Source of the DNA: Bacteroidales bacterium
GTDB lineage: Bacteria; Bacteroidota; Bacteroidia; Bacteroidales; SMBSF77
Reading direction: 5' to 3'
Assembly (NCBI GenBank): GCA_021106655.1
Contig: JAIOTT010000491.1
Span: 1 to 10,343 of the forward strand
Length of the DNA: 10,343 bases
This document shows positions 7,215 to 10,343 of this stretch, in pieces. The notes below the pieces were generated by a model. The model searched no databases, was not told the DNA's origin, and saw only the letters and a list, made by a program, of their open reading frames with translations. Numbering within the stretch: the first letter of the stretch is position 1; each line of letters begins with the position of its first letter. A program made the translations under genes and the position numbers.

Positions 7215-7625
7215 ATGATCAGACAAATAGAAATAAAATTACCTCCTTTTAAGAGAGGGTTCCACCTGATAACAAATATTATCGAAAAAAACCTGCCTCT
7301 TCTTCCTGAAGCAGGATTGTTAAATGTTTTTATACAACATACATCAGCGGGCCTTGCTATTAATGAAAATGCAGATCCTACTGCCAGAATTGACCTGGAA
7401 GTATTTATGGATTATCTTGTTCCTGAAGATCTTTCATTATACAGCCATACTATGGAAGGAAAAGACGATATGCCTGCTCATATAAAATCATCACTAATCG
7501 GACCATCTTTAACTATACCTATAAATGATGGAAGACTGAATTTAGGAACGTGGCAGGGAATTTATCTCTGTGAGTTTAGAAACCATGGAGGTGGAAGAAG
7601 ATTGGTAGTAACGGTTTACTCCTAA
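7215..7625 (+). CDS. yjbQ: YjbQ/UPF0047 family protein
   Basis: A small cytoplasmic single-domain protein of 136 residues, the usual length for the family. Visible signatures are HTSAGLAINENADP (42-55), the histidine at 78, GKDDMPAHIK (82-91) and GTWQGIYLCEFR (111-122). They contain the conserved His, Asp and Glu residues that form the putative active-site cleft. Family members can show weak thiamin-phosphate synthase activity, but the physiological role is unsettled. The start at 7215 is supported by the family N-terminus. An ATG at 7210 in another frame reads ATG TCA TGA and overlaps this start, a two-codon leader that may be accidental. There is no Shine-Dalgarno sequence, and heptamer repeats occupy the place of a normal promoter. 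Its 3' end is seven bases from that of the convergent acpH-type gene. Confidence 0.92.
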   Translation: MIRQIEIKLPPFKRGFHLITNIIEKNLPLLPEAGLLNVFIQHTSAGLAINENADPTARIDLEVFMDYLVPEDLSLYSHTMEGKDDMPAHIKSSLIGPSLTIPINDGRLNLGTWQGIYLCEFRNHGGGRRLVVTVYS

Positions 7626-7632
7626 GAAATTG

Positions 7633-8220
7633 TTAAATTTTTATATCCCATTTTTCGTTTACAAAACGAATTATCTCAGGAAAAAATTCTCTAAACTCTT
7701 GATTGTATTGATTATAATCTTTCTTTAGATCAAACACCGCATTCTCCATACCGGATTCAAAAGTGGTTCTTTTGGCCATTCGTTCGAAATTATTTTGCAA
7801 ACGGTTGAATTGTGCATAATTTACAAGCCAGTTAGAACTGATCATAAATGGAAGTATCATCTTATATCTGGGAGGTAGTAGAAAAAAATTTCTTTTCAGG
7901 ATCTTATATGCATTGTCAACAAAAATATCAAGATTTTCTGTGGAATATTCCTGCCAGTTTGCTGCCAGAAAATGATCATAATACATATCTACTATCACTC
8001 CTGAAAATTTATGATATTTATCCATTAATCGCTGTCGGCTTTTCTTGAAAATGTGGTGCTTATCAGTAAAGTTATCAATATCTCTATGCAGTCTTATACC
8101 TTCTTGAATGCTTATACGATAATTTTCAACAGCCTTACCTTTAACAGCATCAGCAATAAAATTACCGAATATTAAATCTTCATTATTTCCGGATAGATAT
8201 ATATGAGCAAGAAAGTTCAT
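7633..8220 (-). CDS. acpH: Acyl-carrier-protein phosphodiesterase (AcpH, DUF479 family)
   Basis: Predicted to hydrolyse the 4'-phosphopantetheine group from holo-ACP, giving apo-ACP, in the cytoplasm. The 195 residues match the family length (E. coli AcpH is about 193). The N-terminus MNFLAHIYLS is the family hallmark and fixes the start at 8220. Conserved stretches are FGNFIADAVKG (18-28), GIRLHRDIDNFTDKH (41-55) and FSGVIVDMYYDHFLAANW (72-89), whose His and Asp residues are the likely metal-binding set of this HD-like fold. The C-terminal EFREFFPEII (175-184) is also typical. The gene is convergent with yjbQ and divergent from iorA, so it is probably monocistronic. No terminator fits in the seven-base gap to yjbQ, so its transcript may run antisense into that gene. 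Confidence 0.9.
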   Translation of the reverse strand: MNFLAHIYLSGNNEDLIFGNFIADAVKGKAVENYRISIQEGIRLHRDIDNFTDKHHIFKKSRQRLMDKYHKFSGVIVDMYYDHFLAANWQEYSTENLDIFVDNAYKILKRNFFLLPPRYKMILPFMISSNWLVNYAQFNRLQNNFERMAKRTTFESGMENAVFDLKKDYNQYNQEFREFFPEIIRFVNEKWDIKI

Positions 8221-8269
8221 TGTTTACTTTATTTTAAATATTAAGCAAGGTTTTTATATAAAAAATTTA

Positions 8270-8277
8270 TAGATTTG
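8270..8277 (+). promoter_or_regulatory. Bacteroidota -7 box upstream of iorA
   Basis: TAGATTTG matches TAnnTTTG exactly and ends 51 bases before the iorA ATG. No TTG or TTTG box is seen 19-21 bases upstream, so it is only a partial promoter. It lies in the 108-base divergent gap between acpH and iorA. Confidence 0.4.
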
Positions 8278-8328
8278 TAGCAGAAAACAGAGTAAAATTA
8301 AACAAATAATATAAACTATAATTTCACA

Positions 8329-9924
8329 ATGCAAAAGTTACTTTTATTAGGCGCTGAAGCAATAGCTCAGGGAGCGATAGATGCAGGTATAACAGGGATC
8401 TATGCTTATCCAGGAACTCCTTCCACAGAAATCACTGAATATGTACAAAACTCATCAGAAGCAAAAGAAAAGAATATAAGATCAGCATGGTCGGCTAATG
8501 AGAAGACTGCCATGGAAGCAGCCCTTGGTATGTCATATGCTGGGAAACGTGCAATGGTATGTATGAAACACGTAGGTTTAAATGTTGCTGCTGATGCATT
8601 TGTCAATTCAGCAATCACCGGAGCTAATGGAGGCTTGATTGTTGTTGCTGCCGATGATCCTTCAATGCATTCTTCACAAAATGAGCAGGATTCAAGGTTT
8701 TTTGGTAAATTTGCAATGATACCAATTCTTGAACCATCAAACCAGCAAGAGGCTTATGACATGGTTCAATATGGCTTTGAGATTTCAGAGAAATACAGTA
8801 TTCCTGTTCTGATGAGGATAACCACCCGCCTGGCTCATTCCAGGTCAGGAATAGAAAGAAAATTTTCTCTTGGACAGAATAGCCTGAATTTACCCGAGAA
8901 TAAACGGCAGTTTGTGCTCTTACCTGCAATTGCACGCAAAAGATATAAGTTATTGTTAAAAAATCAGGTTTTGTTTGAAAAGGAATCTGAAGAATCGGGC
9001 TACAACAAATACTTTGAAGCAGATGATAAGTCGCTTGGTATTATAACTTCAGGAATAGCCTATAATTATCTTATGGAAAATTATCCTGACCGTAAACTAC
9101 CTTTTCCAGTTCTGAAACTTACTCAATGTCCATTACCCCGAAAATTGATTGAAAAATTTTATAATGAATGTGACACTCTTTTAGTTTTGGAAGATGGCGC
9201 TCCGGTTATTGAAGATATGCTCAAGGGTTTTCTTAATATAGGGAAAGAGATAAATGGACGGCTGGATGGTAGCATTCCAAGAGATGGTGAATTGAATCCT
9301 AATATAATTGCTAATGCCTTGGGAATTAAAGAATCTTATGGAAATGATGCTCCTGAGATTGTCGCACCCAGGCCACCATCACTATGTAAAGGTTGTGGGC
9401 ATATTGATATGTATAATTCCCTGATTGAAGCACTCAAACCATATTCTGAAGGCCGTGTGTTTTCAGATATTGGGTGTTATACATTAGGAGCTCTTCCGCC
9501 TTTCAATGCAATAAATTCATGTGTTGATATGGGAGCATCAATCACAATGGCAGTTGGTGCTGCTAGTGCAGGTTTGTCACCTGCCGTTGCAGTTATTGGA
9601 GATTCAACATTTACTCATTCAGGTATAACCGGTTTGCTGGATGCAATTAACGATGGTGCAAATGTTACTGTTATTATATCAGATAATTCCACTACTGCTA
9701 TGACTGGTGGGCAAGACTCTTCAGGTACTGATAAAATTGAGAATATTTGCAAAGGACTGGGAGTTAGTGAAGAGCATTTGAGAGTAATGATACCTCTGCC
9801 AAAAAATCATGAGGAGAATGTGAGAGTGATGAAGGAAGAATTGGAATACGATGGTGTTTCTGTTATTATTCCACAGAGAGATTGTATTCATACTTATAAA
9901 AGAAAAATAAAACGTATAAAATAA
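8329..9924 (+). CDS. iorA: Indolepyruvate:ferredoxin oxidoreductase, alpha subunit, without ferredoxin domain
   Basis: The thiamine-diphosphate subunit of the enzyme that converts aryl pyruvates (from Trp, Phe and Tyr transamination) and CoA to aryl-acetyl-CoA, CO2 and reduced ferredoxin. The N-terminal pyrimidine-binding domain shows YPGTPSTEI (27-35), ANEKTAMEAALGMSYAGKRA (56-75) and KHVGLNVAADAFVNSA (80-95). A middle domain (about 235-300) follows. The C-terminal TPP domain shows LCKGCGHIDMY (352-362) and the diphosphate/Mg motif from GDSTFTHSG (424-432) to SDNSTTAMTGGQ (451-462). At 531 residues it is shorter than archaeal IorA (about 600-650) and stops at PQRDCIHTYKRKIKRIK, where a cysteine-rich domain for two [4Fe-4S] clusters normally follows. 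The bases after the stop encode no such domain. The tail looks natural rather than truncated by mutation, and short forms seem common in Bacteroidota (recollection). iorB starts 104 bases later. Indolepyruvate is the family's namesake substrate; other 2-oxoacids are possible. Confidence 0.93.
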   Translation: MQKLLLLGAEAIAQGAIDAGITGIYAYPGTPSTEITEYVQNSSEAKEKNIRSAWSANEKTAMEAALGMSYAGKRAMVCMKHVGLNVAADAFVNSAITGANGGLIVVAADDPSMHSSQNEQDSRFFGKFAMIPILEPSNQQEAYDMVQYGFEISEKYSIPVLMRITTRLAHSRSGIERKFSLGQNSLNLPENKRQFVLLPAIARKRYKLLLKNQVLFEKESEESGYNKYFEADDKSLGIITSGIAYNYLMENYPDRKLPFPVLKLTQCPLPRKLIEKFYNECDTLLVLEDGAPVIEDMLKGFLNIGKEINGRLDGSIPRDGELNPNIIANALGIKESYGNDAPEIVAPRPPSLCKGCGHIDMYNSLIEALKPYSEGRVFSDIGCYTLGALPPFNAINSCVDMGASITMAVGAASAGLSPAVAVIGDSTFTHSGITGLLDAINDGANVTVIISDNSTTAMTGGQDSSGTDKIENICKGLGVSEEHLRVMIPLPKNHEENVRVMKEELEYDGVSVIIPQRDCIHTYKRKIKRIK

Positions 9925-9943
9925 ATAGCGAATAGAAAATTAC

Positions 9944-9953
9944 GGGTTAACCC
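9944..9953. repeat. Perfect 10-base palindrome between iorA and iorB
   Basis: GGGTTAACCC is fully self-complementary and lies 20 bases after the iorA stop in an otherwise AT-rich 104-base gap. It could be a small regulator-binding site or chance. There is no loop or T-run, so it is not a terminator. Confidence 0.3.
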
Positions 9954-10028
9954 ATCAGTTCATACGACAAATATTATATAATGAAATTGTAAGTGGCAGA
10001 AAATAAATTAAAACAAAAATATAAACAC

Positions 10029-10343
10029 ATGAAAAAGGATATAATATTAGCAGGTGTTGGAGGGCAGGGGATACTATCGATTGCAGCCATTATTGGATAT
10101 GCAGCTGTGAATACCGGCTTGTTTCTTAAACAGGCAGAAGTTCATGGCATGAGCCAGAGGGGTGGTGATGTTCAGTCAAATTTACGACTATCAGATAAAG
10201 AGATTGCCTCCGACCTGATACCTAAGGGAAAAGCTGATCTGATCATCTCTGTTGAACCAATGGAATCATTGCGCTATCTGCCATGGCTTTCAACGGAAGG
10301 TTGGCTGATAACCAATACTAATCCATATATCAATATACCAAAT
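10029..10343 (+). CDS. iorB: Indolepyruvate:ferredoxin oxidoreductase, beta subunit, N-terminal part (cut by window edge)
   Basis: This gamma-type oxidoreductase subunit pairs with the upstream IorA to make the aryl-pyruvate oxidoreductase. The 105 visible residues begin MKKDIILAGVGGQGILSIAA, carrying the conserved GVGGQG loop at 9-14, followed by the family signature EVHGMSQRGGDVQSNLR (37-53) and then LIPKGKADLIISVEPMESLR (63-82). A full protein is about 190-200 residues, so roughly half lies beyond the window. The start at 10029 follows an A-rich leader without a Shine-Dalgarno sequence. The 104-base gap from iorA is wider than usual for paired subunits, but the shared strand and function argue for one transcription unit. 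Confidence 0.93.
   Translation, partial: MKKDIILAGVGGQGILSIAAIIGYAAVNTGLFLKQAEVHGMSQRGGDVQSNLRLSDKEIASDLIPKGKADLIISVEPMESLRYLPWLSTEGWLITNTNPYINIPN

Noticed and set aside
8406..8935. Open frames on the minus strand inside iorA
   Set aside because: They are antisense shadows of a strongly conserved coding sequence and have no recognisable domains.

Overview
The window comes from an AT-rich, low-GC member of the Bacteroidota. Three things point there. One gene encodes a large surface protein with a choice-of-anchor L domain, PKD modules and a gliding-motility-type C-terminal sorting domain, the hallmark of type IX secretion. Several genes have TAnnTTTG-type promoter boxes and A-rich, Shine-Dalgarno-free leaders. 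The isocitrate dehydrogenase and citrate synthase are of the eukaryote-like types carried by Bacteroides and relatives. A two-subunit indolepyruvate:ferredoxin oxidoreductase suggests anaerobic or facultative amino-acid metabolism (inference).

Layout, left to right. 1-475 (-) is the N-terminal part of glyceraldehyde-3-phosphate dehydrogenase, cut by the window edge just past its catalytic cysteine, with a good Bacteroidota promoter behind it. 476-921 has no recognised gene. It holds a REP-like palindrome inside a GC-richer island, two degenerate arrays of 7-base repeats, and an intrinsic terminator for the next gene. 922-3809 (-) is the secreted adhesin-like protein. Its signal peptide and body lie in different frames, so a single-base frameshift sits near 3746-3757. 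3810-4293 is an AT-rich divergent spacer. 4294-5523 (+) is NADP-type isocitrate dehydrogenase and 5640-6947 (+) is citrate synthase, which ends in a textbook terminator. 6948-7214 holds a striking set of heptanucleotide tandem repeats. 7215-7625 (+) is a YjbQ/UPF0047 protein, convergent with 7633-8220 (-), an AcpH-type acyl-carrier-protein phosphodiesterase. 8329-9924 (+) is IorA without the usual C-terminal ferredoxin domain, and 10029-10343 (+) is the start of IorB.

How the genes fit together. GAPDH, citrate synthase and isocitrate dehydrogenase belong to central carbon metabolism. The last two form a citrate-to-2-oxoglutarate pair, with no aconitase in view. IorAB oxidatively decarboxylates aryl pyruvates to aryl-acetyl-CoA and reduces ferredoxin. 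AcpH acts on the acyl-carrier-protein prosthetic group. The surface protein is unrelated to the metabolism around it.

I see no CRISPR array, defence island, prophage, complete insertion sequence, tRNA or rRNA. The most unusual material is non-coding: heptamer-period arrays in two separate intergenic gaps, one beside a REP-like hairpin, plus the frameshifted signal peptide.
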